Assembly (NCBI RefSeq): GCF_040050925.1
Contig: NZ_CP157390.1
Coordinates: 2,790,001 to 2,854,000, forward strand
Direction: 5' to 3'
Source: Leifsonia sp. NPDC080035
GTDB lineage: Bacteria; Actinomycetota; Actinomycetes; Actinomycetales; Microbacteriaceae
DNA: 64,000 bases
Part shown: positions 1 to 8,708 of the stretch, piece after piece
How positions within the stretch are numbered: the first letter of the stretch is position 1
How the letters are laid out: every line of letters begins with the position of its first letter
Position numbers and translations under genes: made by a program
Notes under the pieces: model-generated
Told to the model about the DNA's origin: nothing
The model's input: the letters and a program-made list of their open reading frames with translations, nothing else
Database searches by the model: none

Positions 1-757
1 CGAGCTGACCGCCGACGCCGCCGCTTACCTCACCGGCGACCGCGCCGAGCTCGACCTCGGCCCGTTCCTCGCCTTCCTCGGCGCCACCAGCTACACGCAG
101 TGGCTCGGCTACGACAAGACCGTCGACTCCGACGAGCCGGGGACGCTGGAGCTGGACGAGGCGGGCTGGGGTGACTTCCTGGCCGGCGTCATGCGCTACA
201 ACGAGCTGCACGCGGCGATGCTCGCCCGCCACTTCGACTTCACCCCGTACCGTGACGCGCTGGACCTCGGCGGTCTGAGCCCGGCCTTCGCGGTCGAGGG
301 CATGACGGCGAACCCGGAGCTGAACGTCCGGTTCGTGTTCGACCCGCAGTCGGTGGAGCCGGTGCGCCAGGCCGTCGCGGAGGCCGGCTTCGCCGACCGC
401 ACGAGTGTCGAGGGCGCCGAGACCGCGACCGCGGAGCCGGGCGGCTCGCACGATCTCGTGCTGGTGAACCACGTCATCCACCGTTTCGACGAAGCGCAGA
501 ACCGCGCGATCTTCCGCAACGCGCGCGACGCCGCGGCCGACGGCGCGACGCTCCTGGTGCTCGACTTCTTCCTCGACGACGACCCGCAGCAGCGCAAGAT
601 CGACGCCCTGCACGCGGGCGAGTACTACAACATCGACGGCACCGTTGTGTACCCGGAGTCCTTCGTGCGCGAGTGGCTCGCCGACGCCGGCTGGCGCGCG
701 GAGGGGACCGTCGCCCTCCCGGGCAGCCCGCGCATCCTTGTGGCGCGCGCGGTCTGA
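1..757 (+). CDS. SAM-dependent methyltransferase, C-terminal part (5' end outside window)
   Basis: The reading frame is already open at base 2, so the gene starts left of the window; about 251 codons are visible, ending TGA at 755-757. The visible part looks like the class of O-/C-methyltransferases with an N-terminal winged-helix dimerisation domain. A helical linker comes first, then a Rossmann segment with the SAM-binding region DALDLGG (normally DVGGG-like), a GxxDLVLVNHVIH stretch that matches the usual D-V/L-hinge after strand 4, and a C-terminal LVLDFFLDD segment. The glycine loop is DLGGLSP rather than the classical DVGGGTG, so cofactor binding is inferred, not certain. The substrate cannot be read from sequence. 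It is followed by an MBL-fold gene 73 nt downstream on the same strand. Confidence 0.75.
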   Translation, partial: ELTADAAAYLTGDRAELDLGPFLAFLGATSYTQWLGYDKTVDSDEPGTLELDEAGWGDFLAGVMRYNELHAAMLARHFDFTPYRDALDLGGLSPAFAVEGMTANPELNVRFVFDPQSVEPVRQAVAEAGFADRTSVEGAETATAEPGGSHDLVLVNHVIHRFDEAQNRAIFRNARDAAADGATLLVLDFFLDDDPQQRKIDALHAGEYYNIDGTVVYPESFVREWLADAGWRAEGTVALPGSPRILVARAV

Positions 758-829
758 CCCGCGCGCCCCGAACCGCCGGTGGGCCTGACTCGCGGGGCCC
801 GGCCGATCGGGGTCCGCTAGCGTGAGGGG

Positions 830-1729
830 ATGGCCGCCATCGACACCGTAGCCCCCGGCGTGCACCGCGTGCACGTCCCGATGCCCGGCGGCGGCCTCCC
901 GTTCAGCAACGCCTACCTGCTCGACGACGCGGACGGCGCCGTGCACGTCGTCGACCCCGGCTCGCCGACCGACGACGCGCGGGATGCGCTCCGCAGCGCC
1001 CTGCGCGGCGCGCGCGTCGCCTCCATCGTCGTCACGCACCTGCACGCAGACCACGCGGGCGCCGCCGCCGCGTTGCGCGCCGAGACGGACGCGCCCGTCC
1101 TGCTGCACGAGCGCGAGGCCGCGGCGCTGCGGATGCTCGCCGACGGCATCCCCGCGCCCGACCTGGACGCCTGGGGCGTGCCCGCCGAGCGCCGGCCGGA
1201 ACTGCTGGCGGTGGCCGTCGTTCCGGCGGGCCCCGCTCCCGTCACTCCCGATCGCACCGTGGCGGACGGCGAGCTGCTGGCCGTGCCCGGCCGCCGGGTG
1301 CGCGCGCTCTGGACGCCCGGCCACACCCCGGGACACCTGTGCCTGCACGTCGAGGATGCCGGGCTGCTGCTCACCGGCGACCACGTCCTCCCGACCGTGA
1401 ACTCCGGCCTCGGCCTCGGCGGCCCGACCGCCGACGACCCGATCGCCGACTACCTCGCCGCGCTCGACCGCGTGGCCGCGCTCGACGACGGGACGCTCCT
1501 CGCCCTGCCCGGCCACGAGGACCCGTTCACCGGGGTGGGCGAGCGCTGCTTCGCCCTCGCCGAACACCATCGTCGCCGGACGCGGGAGGTCGCCGCGCAT
1601 CCCGGCGGCACTGTGTGGGAGACGGCGGCGACGCTCACCTGGACCGGCGGCTGGGACGCCCTCTCCGGCTTCACGCTGCTCTCAGCCCTGCGCCAGACCG
1701 CCCAGCACCGCGCGTACCTCGCGATCTAG
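830..1729 (+). CDS. MBL-fold metallo-hydrolase
   Basis: This 299-aa cytosolic protein carries the full metallo-beta-lactamase fold signature. The THLHADH motif at about residues 69-75 gives the HxHxDH zinc ligands. A TPGHTPGH block lies near 162-169, LTGDH near 181-185 supplies the bridging aspartate, and LPGHEDP near 225 holds a further histidine. The C-terminal part has the helical extension seen in the RNase Z/glyoxalase II-like subfamily (including lactonase-type and MBLAC2-like proteins), so hydrolysis of a thioester, lactone or phosphoester is possible. No substrate can be assigned. The ATG at 830 follows a GTGAGGGG stretch that serves as ribosome binding site. Its 3' end faces the TetR gene, with an inverted repeat between them. 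Confidence 0.85.
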   Translation: MAAIDTVAPGVHRVHVPMPGGGLPFSNAYLLDDADGAVHVVDPGSPTDDARDALRSALRGARVASIVVTHLHADHAGAAAALRAETDAPVLLHEREAAALRMLADGIPAPDLDAWGVPAERRPELLAVAVVPAGPAPVTPDRTVADGELLAVPGRRVRALWTPGHTPGHLCLHVEDAGLLLTGDHVLPTVNSGLGLGGPTADDPIADYLAALDRVAALDDGTLLALPGHEDPFTGVGERCFALAEHHRRRTREVAAHPGGTVWETAATLTWTGGWDALSGFTLLSALRQTAQHRAYLAI

Positions 1730-1732
1730 GTG

Positions 1733-1791
1733 CCGAGGGGCACGTCGTTGTCACCTTTCCGCCCCGAAAGCGACAACAACGTGCCCCTCGG
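1733..1791. terminator. Long inverted repeat between convergent genes, probable bidirectional terminator
   Basis: The arms at 1733-1752 and 1772-1791 are 20 nt each and pair at 19 of 20 positions; each arm contains GAGGGGCACGT or its complement. An inner CTTTC/GAAAG pair (1755-1759, 1766-1770) lengthens the hairpin. It sits between the ends of the plus-strand MBL gene and the minus-strand TetR gene. No T-tract follows on either strand, so a rho-independent role is inferred from position and stem strength. Confidence 0.6.
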
Positions 1792-1829
1792 CGGCGTCCG
1801 CGCCGGGCGGGACCCCGTGCGAAAGGCGG

Positions 1830-2423
1830 CTAGCGGCGCGTGATGCGGTCGAAGAAGGCGTCGAGCTGGGCCGTCAGCAGCTCGGGCGTGGAGAGGTCGG
1901 GCGCGAGCAGGGACATGATGTTGGCCCCGGCGTTCACGACGACGATCTCGTCCACCAGCTGCTCGTCCGGGGTGTCCGTGACGATCTCACCCGCCGCGCG
2001 GGCCTGCGCGATGTAGGTGGCGAGTCCCGAACGCCACGCGACCAGGTGCTTCCGGTACGACTCGTGCAGCTCCTCGTTCGAGAGCGCGCGCTCCCAGAAG
2101 CTCATCAGCACGCGGCCGGCCGTGATCGACTCCGGGGTCAGGGGCGCGGTCGCGTACAGGATGGCGCGCAGCGCGTCGAGTCCCGTCTTGCCGTCGACGG
2201 ACTGGTCGACGCTCGAGCTCACCATGCCGAGCGCGCGCTCGTACGTGCCCTGGATGATCTCGTCCTTGCCGGGGAAGTAGTGCTTGAGTGCGCCGTTGGC
2301 GAAGCCCGCCTCCGCGGCGATCTCGCGCATCGTCGCGGCCTCGAGACCGCCCTTCACGATCAGACCCCACGTCACGTCGATGATGTCCGAGCGCCGCTGG
2401 TCGTGGTCGATCACCTTGGGCAT
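1830..2423 (-). CDS. TetR/AcrR-family transcriptional regulator
   Basis: This 197-aa protein has an N-terminal TetR helix-turn-helix. The stretch TMREIAAEAGFANGALKHYF around residues 30-50 is the recognition unit, followed by the FPGKDEI segment typical of the family. The C-terminal half is a ligand-binding helical bundle resembling BetI-type regulators. The ATG at 2423 is preceded by GGGGAGGA, a strong ribosome binding site. It is the last gene of the minus-strand amine island, 79 nt downstream of the amidohydrolase, so it is likely co-transcribed with the genes it regulates or autoregulated. The ligand is unknown; an island intermediate such as the amine or aldehyde is an inference. Confidence 0.88.
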   Translation of the reverse strand: MPKVIDHDQRRSDIIDVTWGLIVKGGLEAATMREIAAEAGFANGALKHYFPGKDEIIQGTYERALGMVSSSVDQSVDGKTGLDALRAILYATAPLTPESITAGRVLMSFWERALSNEELHESYRKHLVAWRSGLATYIAQARAAGEIVTDTPDEQLVDEIVVVNAGANIMSLLAPDLSTPELLTAQLDAFFDRITRR

Positions 2424-2502
2424 GGTCCTCCCCTCGACACCCGGCCGACCCGGGAGTCTCCACAAGTGTAGGGGAAAGACCCGCAGCGCCCGCGGAGGGC
2501 CG

Positions 2503-4155
2503 TCACCCGCGGGAGTACACCGGCCGGCCGGCGAAGTACGTCCGGTCTGCCCGCAGCGACACCAGCTCGGTGACGGGGATGTCGAACGGGTCGCGGTCCA
2601 GCACCACGAAGTCCGCCGACTTGCCAGGCGCAAGCGAACCGGTCACCGAGCCGAGGCCCATCGCCGTCGCCCCGTTGATCGTGAAGACCTCGATCGCCTC
2701 CGGAAGCGTGATCGCCTGCTCCGGGCCGAGCACCCCGGGCCGCTGCCCGCTCGGGTCGGCGCGGGTGACGAGGCCCTGGATGCCCTCCCACGCGTTCGGC
2801 GTCTCGCTCACCGGCCAGTCCGAGCCGCCGGCGACCAGCGCCCCGGAGTCGATCAGCGACCGGTTCGGCTGCAGACCGGCCACCTCCTCCGCCGGTCGCA
2901 CGGTGCTCAGCGCGTCGGCGATCACACCCGGGAACCACAGGAACGGCGAGATGTCCGCCGCCACCCCCAGCTGCGCGAACCGCGGCAGGTCCTCCTCCGC
3001 GATGAACTGGCCGTGCGCCACCTGGTAGAGCGGCTCGGTGTGGCCGTCTGCCCGCACGGCCTGCACCGCATCCAGCACCATGCGCACGGCAGCGTCGCCG
3101 GAGCAGTGGATCTTCGCGGAGATGCCCTGCGCGGCGGTGCGCCGAAGCCAGCCGAGCAGCTCGTCGGCCGGCATCGTCGTCTCACCGTGGAAGTGCGGGC
3201 CGTAGCCCTCCGCGGGCAGATACGGCTCGAGGAACGCGCCCGAGTGCGCCGGGGGAGTGCCGTCCAGGAAGATCTTGATGAAGTCGGGACGGTGGTGCTC
3301 GCCGGTCAGCTCCTCGCGGTGCTGGATGAGCGCGTCGCCCAGCTCCGCGTACCCGAAGATCTGGTCGTTGACGGTCATCGAGGACACGACCCACGCATCC
3401 AACTCGCCCCGGTCGTCGAGCGCCTTGAGCGCGCGCATCTGGTCGAGCGAGATGGCGGCGTCCTGGAACGCGGTGATCCCGTACGAGTGCACGATCTCGA
3501 TCGCCCTCAGCGACGACTTCTGCTGCTGCTCTGCGCTCAGTGCGACGGCCGGCCCCGCCACCTCCTCGACGAGGAGCCCGGCGGCCTCGAGCAGCACGCC
3601 GCTCGGCTCGCCGGTCTCCGTGTCGCGCACGATGACGCCGCGGTCGGGGTCGGGAGTCGAAGCGTCGATCCCCGCGAGCTCGAGCGCGCGGCTCGACGCC
3701 CAGCGGTTGTGGTGGCTGTCGTCGGTCAGCAGCACGGGGCGGCCGCCCGCCGCCTCATCCAGCGCCCGGCGCGCGGACGCGTGGCTCAGCTCGTCGAGCA
3801 GGCCGGTGCCCCAGCTGCTGCCGATGATCCACTCGCCGGCGGCGCGGGTGTCGGCATAGGCGCGCACCGCCTCGAGCACCTCGTCGAGCGAGGCGGTGTT
3901 CGAGAAGGTGAGCTCGTACAGCTCGGCGCGGCCGGCGTGCGAATGGTGGTTGTGCACGTCCACAAGTCCCGGCATGACGAACGCGTCGCCGAGGTCGATG
4001 CTCTCGGTGTCGGGACCGCGGAAGGCGGCGAGGCTGTCGACGGTCCCGACGGCGAGGATGCGACCGCCCTGCACCGCCATGGCCTCGGCCCAGGGCCGAT
4101 TCCGGTCGACGGTGTAGATGCGCCCGGTGACGATCAGGTCGGCCGCGCCGCCCAC
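2503..4155 (-). CDS. YtcJ-like metal-dependent amidohydrolase
   Basis: This 550-aa enzyme is of the amidohydrolase 3 (YtcJ/NfdA) group. Near the N-terminus lies the metal motif VDVHNHH (HxH). Further on come IHCSGDAAVR, the AHGQF histidine and the late GGSDWPVS aspartate, and the C-terminal beta-sandwich strand SADFVVLDRDPF closes the fold. Family members hydrolyse N-acyl, N-formyl or cyclic amide bonds in the cytosol. The GTG at 4155 is chosen because it lies two bases after the stop of the upstream MoaF-like gene and 8-9 nt after GGAGG; longer forms would overlap that gene heavily. In context it could release an amine from an N-acylated or N-formylated precursor before oxidation, but that order is inferred. 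Confidence 0.85.
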   Translation of the reverse strand: MGGAADLIVTGRIYTVDRNRPWAEAMAVQGGRILAVGTVDSLAAFRGPDTESIDLGDAFVMPGLVDVHNHHSHAGRAELYELTFSNTASLDEVLEAVRAYADTRAAGEWIIGSSWGTGLLDELSHASARRALDEAAGGRPVLLTDDSHHNRWASSRALELAGIDASTPDPDRGVIVRDTETGEPSGVLLEAAGLLVEEVAGPAVALSAEQQQKSSLRAIEIVHSYGITAFQDAAISLDQMRALKALDDRGELDAWVVSSMTVNDQIFGYAELGDALIQHREELTGEHHRPDFIKIFLDGTPPAHSGAFLEPYLPAEGYGPHFHGETTMPADELLGWLRRTAAQGISAKIHCSGDAAVRMVLDAVQAVRADGHTEPLYQVAHGQFIAEEDLPRFAQLGVAADISPFLWFPGVIADALSTVRPAEEVAGLQPNRSLIDSGALVAGGSDWPVSETPNAWEGIQGLVTRADPSGQRPGVLGPEQAITLPEAIEVFTINGATAMGLGSVTGSLAPGKSADFVVLDRDPFDIPVTELVSLRADRTYFAGRPVYSRG

Positions 4156-4157
4156 GC

Positions 4158-4982
4158 TCAGGCCTCCGCCGGGTCGTACGCGGCCGGGTGGACCGTGTTG
4201 GAGAGCAACCGCCCGTAGGCGCCGAAGGTGAAGTGCGTCGGCACCTCGCCGCTCTCGTCCAAGCCGAACAGGACGCCGTGCGAGCGGATGCTGCGCTGGT
4301 CGCGGTGGTCGGCGATCGTGACCGACGCGCACGGGATGACCTTCTCGCGCCACGCGAACACGTAGATGCCGGGACGCACCTGCCACACCGAGTTCTCGTC
4401 GGTGTCCGCCAACCCCTTCTCGGGTCCCGCGAGGCACTGCCAGGTGTACCAGTTCGGGCTGAGGTAGACGTGCTCGTAGGCGTGCTGCGACGAGTAGACC
4501 CACATCACCCTGCGGCCGATCAGCGACACGGTCGGCGCAGGCTCGGCGCCGGACGGCTCGATGCCCTCGATCCGGGAGGGCACGAACAGCTGCTTGACGG
4601 CCGTGTTGCCGGGAAAGTCCCCGCCGATCGCCTGGATAACGGAGAGCGCACGGCCGTTCGTCAGGTCGATCACGAGCGAGACCGCCTCATCCGGCTTGTG
4701 CTCGTGGTGGAACTGGGCGAAGTACAGGCCGTCGTCGACGCGGAACGCCTCGTAGGCGTCCGATCCCGAGCTGCCGGGGATGGGGTCGCCGGCGCCCGGC
4801 AGGTACTCCCAGTCCACCCGGTCCGCGCCGAAGCGGTGCACGATGCGTGTGCCGCGGTCGTCGACCACCGTCACGGTGCGGCCGTCGAGATCGGGCGTCA
4901 CGGGAGCCTTGTTGGCGTCGAAGCCCGGCGCGAGTCCGTCGAGGGGAAGCCAGGTGGAGGTGTCGGAGAGCTGGATGGACAT
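4158..4982 (-). CDS. MoaF-family protein (paralog 1)
   Basis: This 274-aa protein matches the MoaF N- and C-terminal domain layout (PF10703/PF17409), a calycin-like beta-rich fold. The best marker is the segment YSSQHAYEHVYLSP followed by WYTWQC at about residues 172-192; the same segment recurs in the paralog at 13821-14609. The family label 'molybdenum cofactor biosynthesis protein F' is, as far as I know, a carry-over from the Klebsiella monoamine-regulon name moa and does not indicate a role in molybdopterin synthesis. No moaA-moaE genes are present here. It lies directly downstream of the amine oxidase (49-nt gap) and its stop nearly touches the amidohydrolase start. AAGGAG precedes the ATG. 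The biochemical function is unknown. Confidence 0.8.
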   Translation of the reverse strand: MSIQLSDTSTWLPLDGLAPGFDANKAPVTPDLDGRTVTVVDDRGTRIVHRFGADRVDWEYLPGAGDPIPGSSGSDAYEAFRVDDGLYFAQFHHEHKPDEAVSLVIDLTNGRALSVIQAIGGDFPGNTAVKQLFVPSRIEGIEPSGAEPAPTVSLIGRRVMWVYSSQHAYEHVYLSPNWYTWQCLAGPEKGLADTDENSVWQVRPGIYVFAWREKVIPCASVTIADHRDQRSIRSHGVLFGLDESGEVPTHFTFGAYGRLLSNTVHPAAYDPAEA

Positions 4983-5031
4983 GGGACTCCTTCGTCGGTG
5001 TCGGTCGGTGTCGAGGGGAGTGGAGAGACGC

Positions 5032-7011
5032 TCAGTGGTCGCAGGTGCAGTCGTCCCCGCCGCCGCAGCAGGCGGAGTCCGCCGCGCCGTCCGGCAGGTC
5101 GAGTGCGGGGTTGCGGTCGAGGAAGCCGTACGGCTTGAACAGGAACCCGGAGTAGTCGACCGGCATGATCGGCCAGTCCTCCGGCCGCGGGATGTGGGTC
5201 GGGCCGAACACGTGCCAGAGCACGATGTCCTCCTCGACCAGGGACCGGTCGGCCGCCGTCCAGGCCGGCAGGCCACCTCCTCCGGCGTGCGCGTTCGGGT
5301 AGTCGCCGGCCGGGAACCGCTCGGCGGGGTCGTACTGCGTCGCCCACAGGTGCTTGGTGGCGAACGTCGCCCGGCCGAACACCGTGGACTCCGGCTGCGC
5401 CATCAGGGTCGCGCCGGGCTGCGGGATCAGGTGGAACGCGGTGGGCTTGCCGACGGCGTTGCGCCGGGACGAGCTGGTGACCTCCCACACCCGGGAGGTC
5501 GCCGGGTTGGCCAGGCGCCCGGACTCCGACTCGCGGGTGATCGGTGTGGTGGTCCAGGTGAACGCGTTGCCGTAGGGGTTCTCCGGTCCCATCGGGATGC
5601 CGGTCACATCCACTTCGGCGAGCGAGTTGCGGTCGCCGTCGATCGCCACGTCCAGCCGGGCGCAGAACAAGTGCTGGTGCACCGGGGCGAAGAGGCCGGG
5701 CGCGATCTCGGTGGCGTGCGGGTCGCTGCTGCCGGGGATTCCGGCGCCGGCGAACACGATGCCGGTCGCCTTCGCCTCCACCTGGATCGTGCCGTCCAGG
5801 TAGAAGTACCAGAAGAAGCCGTAGTCGTAGTTGCCGATGGTCGAGAAGTAGGAGACGACGAGCCGGCGGGAGCGGCGCACCTCGGCCTTGCCGAGCAGGT
5901 CCGTGTGCTTCCAGAGGATGCCGTAGTCCTCCTCGTGCATGCACACGACCTGCGGGATGGTGACCGGGTTTCCGTGGTCGTCCGCCACGACGCCGTCGAA
6001 GTAGTGGATGACGCCGAGGCAGTCGCAGCCGAGCGCGAGCGGATTCGCGTTCTTGCCGAGCAGGTACTCGCCGGCGTCGAAGTAGCTGATCCAGAACCGG
6101 GTCGGGGTGATGTCGCCGTAGGGCACCACCATCTCCGGGACGGAGGCGCGGGAGAGCACCGGGCGCACCTCGTCGCCGTCGCGGAAGCCGACCTCGTGCA
6201 GCACCAGGCCCTCGCGCGCGTTGAAGCCGACCCGGAACGACCAGTTCTCCCACTCGACGGCCTGCCCGTCCACGCGGAAGCTCGGACCCTCCGGCTGGGT
6301 GATCTCGATGGGCTTGAGGCTGGTGCGGGCCGCCCCGATGGTCGCCGCGTCGTAGTTGCCGTCCAGTTCGGGGACGGGGACGTCGCCCTCGTCCTCGACG
6401 CGGATGACCTCCCCGCGGGTCAGGTCGATGTGCACGATGAGGCCCTCGACCGGGTGCGACCACGGGGAGTCCTCGGGAGTGGAGCGCAGGAAGGTGAGGC
6501 TGCGGATGGCGCGGCGGCCGACCTCGTCCACCCGGTTGAAGAAGCCCGGGGCGAGCGGGGCGCAGAAGGCCAGCTCCATGCGGTCGGCGAGACCGCGGCG
6601 GGTCATGGCCGCCTGCCACTCCGGCGACGCCTTCGCGATCTGCTCGGCGCGCTCGTACTCCTCGAGCAGGTACTGCGGCTGGCCGTACGGCGTCTCCGCT
6701 GTGCCGAGCGCCCGGTAGTCGATGACCTCGTTCGTGGTCACGGAGACGATCGCTTCCGCCGATTCGCCGGTCGCGGTGTCCAGGATCACGAACAGGATGC
6801 GGCGCTCGATCGCATCACCCGGCCGGAAGGCGGCGACGGCCTCCTTCGACGGTTCGACCGGGAGCACGTTCGGGAACCGGCTCGCCGCGCCGATCAGGCC
6901 CGCCGCAGCGAGCACGGCACGGCCGGCCGCGATCTCCTCCGCGGTCAGGGAGTCGAGGGGATGCACGACGGCGGTCGGTGCGGAGACGGTGCTGCTGCTG
7001 TGGGAGTGCAT
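5032..7011 (-). CDS. Copper-containing primary-amine oxidase (topaquinone enzyme)
   Basis: This 659-aa protein is predicted to oxidise a primary amine with O2 to aldehyde, ammonia and H2O2 (EC 1.4.3.21 class). The topaquinone precursor is Tyr395 in GNYDY, the catalytic base Asp312 is in YFDAGEY, and the copper ligands are His445 and His447 in VHQH and His606 in GPTHIPRPEDW. These are all the residues a copper amine oxidase needs. The N2/N3 domains precede the catalytic domain, and no signal peptide is evident, so it is cytosolic as in Arthrobacter. The last 16 residues are an unusual Cys/Gly/Asp-rich tail with CCGGGDDCTC. The start at 7011 follows AAGGATC; a GATACT hexamer lies at 7039-7044 on the minus strand. 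It is followed by a MoaF-family gene. Confidence 0.95.
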   Translation of the reverse strand: MHSHSSSTVSAPTAVVHPLDSLTAEEIAAGRAVLAAAGLIGAASRFPNVLPVEPSKEAVAAFRPGDAIERRILFVILDTATGESAEAIVSVTTNEVIDYRALGTAETPYGQPQYLLEEYERAEQIAKASPEWQAAMTRRGLADRMELAFCAPLAPGFFNRVDEVGRRAIRSLTFLRSTPEDSPWSHPVEGLIVHIDLTRGEVIRVEDEGDVPVPELDGNYDAATIGAARTSLKPIEITQPEGPSFRVDGQAVEWENWSFRVGFNAREGLVLHEVGFRDGDEVRPVLSRASVPEMVVPYGDITPTRFWISYFDAGEYLLGKNANPLALGCDCLGVIHYFDGVVADDHGNPVTIPQVVCMHEEDYGILWKHTDLLGKAEVRRSRRLVVSYFSTIGNYDYGFFWYFYLDGTIQVEAKATGIVFAGAGIPGSSDPHATEIAPGLFAPVHQHLFCARLDVAIDGDRNSLAEVDVTGIPMGPENPYGNAFTWTTTPITRESESGRLANPATSRVWEVTSSSRRNAVGKPTAFHLIPQPGATLMAQPESTVFGRATFATKHLWATQYDPAERFPAGDYPNAHAGGGGLPAWTAADRSLVEEDIVLWHVFGPTHIPRPEDWPIMPVDYSGFLFKPYGFLDRNPALDLPDGAADSACCGGGDDCTCDH

Positions 7012-7144
7012 GGTGATCCTTGATTCTCGATTTCGTTCAGTATCCCCGTGCGCGCCCTGCGCCGGGTTGACCGCCCGCGCGAACCCCTTGACCCGCAGCG
7101 CGCGCCCCGCAGCGTGCGCCCCGCTTCCGGCCTCCCGACGTGCC

Positions 7145-7924
7145 TCAGCCGACCGCGATCGTCGGCAGGTCCACGATGTGCGCGCCACCGTCGACCACGA
7201 GCGTGCTGCCGGTGACGTAGGAGGCATCGCGGGAGGCGAGGAAGCGGATGACGGAAGCGATCTCCTCCGGCTCGGCTGCGCGCCCGAGCGGCACGTCCTT
7301 CGTCACGATCGCGTAGCCCTCCTCGCGGCCGCCGATGCCGGCCTGGCGGGCGAAGTCGTCCATCTCCTCGTCCGCCATCGGCGTGCGCACCCAGCCGGGG
7401 CAGACCGCGTTGACCCGCACGCCGGAGCGGCCGTAGTCGCGGGCGAGACTCCTGGTCAAGCCGAGCAGTGCATGCTTGCCGACCGTGTAACCGGCGACCC
7501 CGGGGCCGGCGAACAGCCCGGCGAGCGAGGACACCACGACGATGCTGCCGCCGGAGGCCGCGAGCGCGGGCAGCGCGGCCCTCGCCAGCACGAACGCGGT
7601 GGACACGTTGGTGCGGAACGAGAGGTCCCACTCCTCGTCGCTCGTGTCGGCGACGGTGCCGGTACCGTGGCCGCCCGCGTTGGCGACCAGCGCATCCACC
7701 CGCCCGAGCTCGTCCAGGACGCGCGCGAACACCGCCTCGGTCTGGCCGCGGTCGGCCGTATCGCAGGGTAGGGCGAGGCCGCCCGTCTCGGCTGCAACGG
7801 CCTCCAGCGGCTCGCGCCGGCGACCGAGCAGCACGACGCGCGCGCCCTCGGCGGCGAAGCGGCGTGCGGTCGCGGCGCCGATGCCGGTGCCGCCACCGGA
7901 GATGACGACGACGGGGGAGTCCAT
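7145..7924 (-). CDS. SDR-family oxidoreductase
   Basis: This 259-aa classical short-chain dehydrogenase/reductase has the cofactor loop SGGGTGIG at about residues 9-16, NAGGHG near 84-89, the catalytic Ser in VVSSLAG, and YTVGK as the YxxxK pair near 150. The C-terminal GSTLVVDGG closes the fold. It should interconvert an alcohol and a carbonyl with NAD(P)(H) in the cytosol. It follows another SDR by 25 nt on the minus strand and lies upstream of the amine oxidase. An alcohol or hydroxy-acid intermediate of the island pathway is therefore its most likely substrate; the exact compound cannot be told. Confidence 0.88.
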   Translation of the reverse strand: MDSPVVVISGGGTGIGAATARRFAAEGARVVLLGRRREPLEAVAAETGGLALPCDTADRGQTEAVFARVLDELGRVDALVANAGGHGTGTVADTSDEEWDLSFRTNVSTAFVLARAALPALAASGGSIVVVSSLAGLFAGPGVAGYTVGKHALLGLTRSLARDYGRSGVRVNAVCPGWVRTPMADEEMDDFARQAGIGGREEGYAIVTKDVPLGRAAEPEEIASVIRFLASRDASYVTGSTLVVDGGAHIVDLPTIAVG

Positions 7925-7949
7925 GGGGATCCTTTCGGGAGAGCCGGGT

Positions 7950-8675
7950 TCAGGCCGGGAACGACGACCGGGCCAGGTAGCCGAAGTCGGAGACGAGGGC
8001 GTGGCCGTTGACGGGACGCGACGCCGGCGACGCGAGGTAGAGCGCGTGCCGGGCGACCTCGTCGGCGGTCTGCACCGGGAAGGGCGCGTCGCCGAACCCG
8101 CCTTCGGAGACGCCGAGGTCGCCGCGCGCCATCGGGGTGTCGACGATGGAGGGGCAGATGCAGTTCACGCGCACCCGGTCCGGCTCCAGGTCGACCGACA
8201 GGGCGCGCGTCAGCTGGAGCACCGCCCCCTTGGACGCGTTGTACGGCACCATCCCGGGAGCCGCGACGAAGCTCGAGTCGGAGGCGAGCAGCACGATCGC
8301 GGGGGAGTCGGAGCCGCGCAGGTGACGCAGCGCGTGCTTGACCGTGAGGAAGGCGCCGGTCGCGTTGACCGCGAGCACTGCGTTCCATTCCGTCAGCGAG
8401 ATGTCCTCGATGCTGCGGCCGAACGGGCCGGAGACGCCCGCGCAGGCGACCACCGCATCCAGCCCGCCGCCGAGCCCGGCCGCCGCCGCATCGATGGCGG
8501 AGGCGACGGCGTCCTCGTCGGTCAGGTCGGCCGGGTGCGTGACGCCCGGTCCGGCCGCGCGGTCGAGCCCGGCGACCAGGGCGCCCTCGTCTGCGAACGC
8601 CCAGGCGCACGCCGCGCCGATCCCCGACGCCACTCCCGTCACCAGGATGCGGCGCCCGTCGAGGTGCAGGTCCAT
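7950..8675 (-). CDS. SDR-family oxidoreductase
   Basis: This 241-aa classical SDR has the nucleotide loop TGVASGIG at about residues 14-21, ACAGVSG in the NAG position, and the active site YNASK with its preceding serine in LASDS. It shares the family fold with the neighbour at 7145-7924, but the two differ clearly, so they are not a recent duplication. The ATG at 8675 follows AAGGGGAA. Its start lies 33 nt past the end of livF. Co-expression with the ABC importer suggests it acts on the imported compound or its first product; substrate unknown. Confidence 0.88.
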   Translation of the reverse strand: MDLHLDGRRILVTGVASGIGAACAWAFADEGALVAGLDRAAGPGVTHPADLTDEDAVASAIDAAAAGLGGGLDAVVACAGVSGPFGRSIEDISLTEWNAVLAVNATGAFLTVKHALRHLRGSDSPAIVLLASDSSFVAAPGMVPYNASKGAVLQLTRALSVDLEPDRVRVNCICPSIVDTPMARGDLGVSEGGFGDAPFPVQTADEVARHALYLASPASRPVNGHALVSDFGYLARSSFPA

Positions 8676-8708
8676 GCGTTCCCCTTTTCGGATCGATGGC
8701 GGGGCGGC

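Noticed and set aside
4158..4982. Molybdenum cofactor biosynthesis role for the MoaF-like genes
   Set aside because: No other molybdopterin gene is present and both copies sit with amine catabolism; the label seems to come from the monoamine-regulon name.
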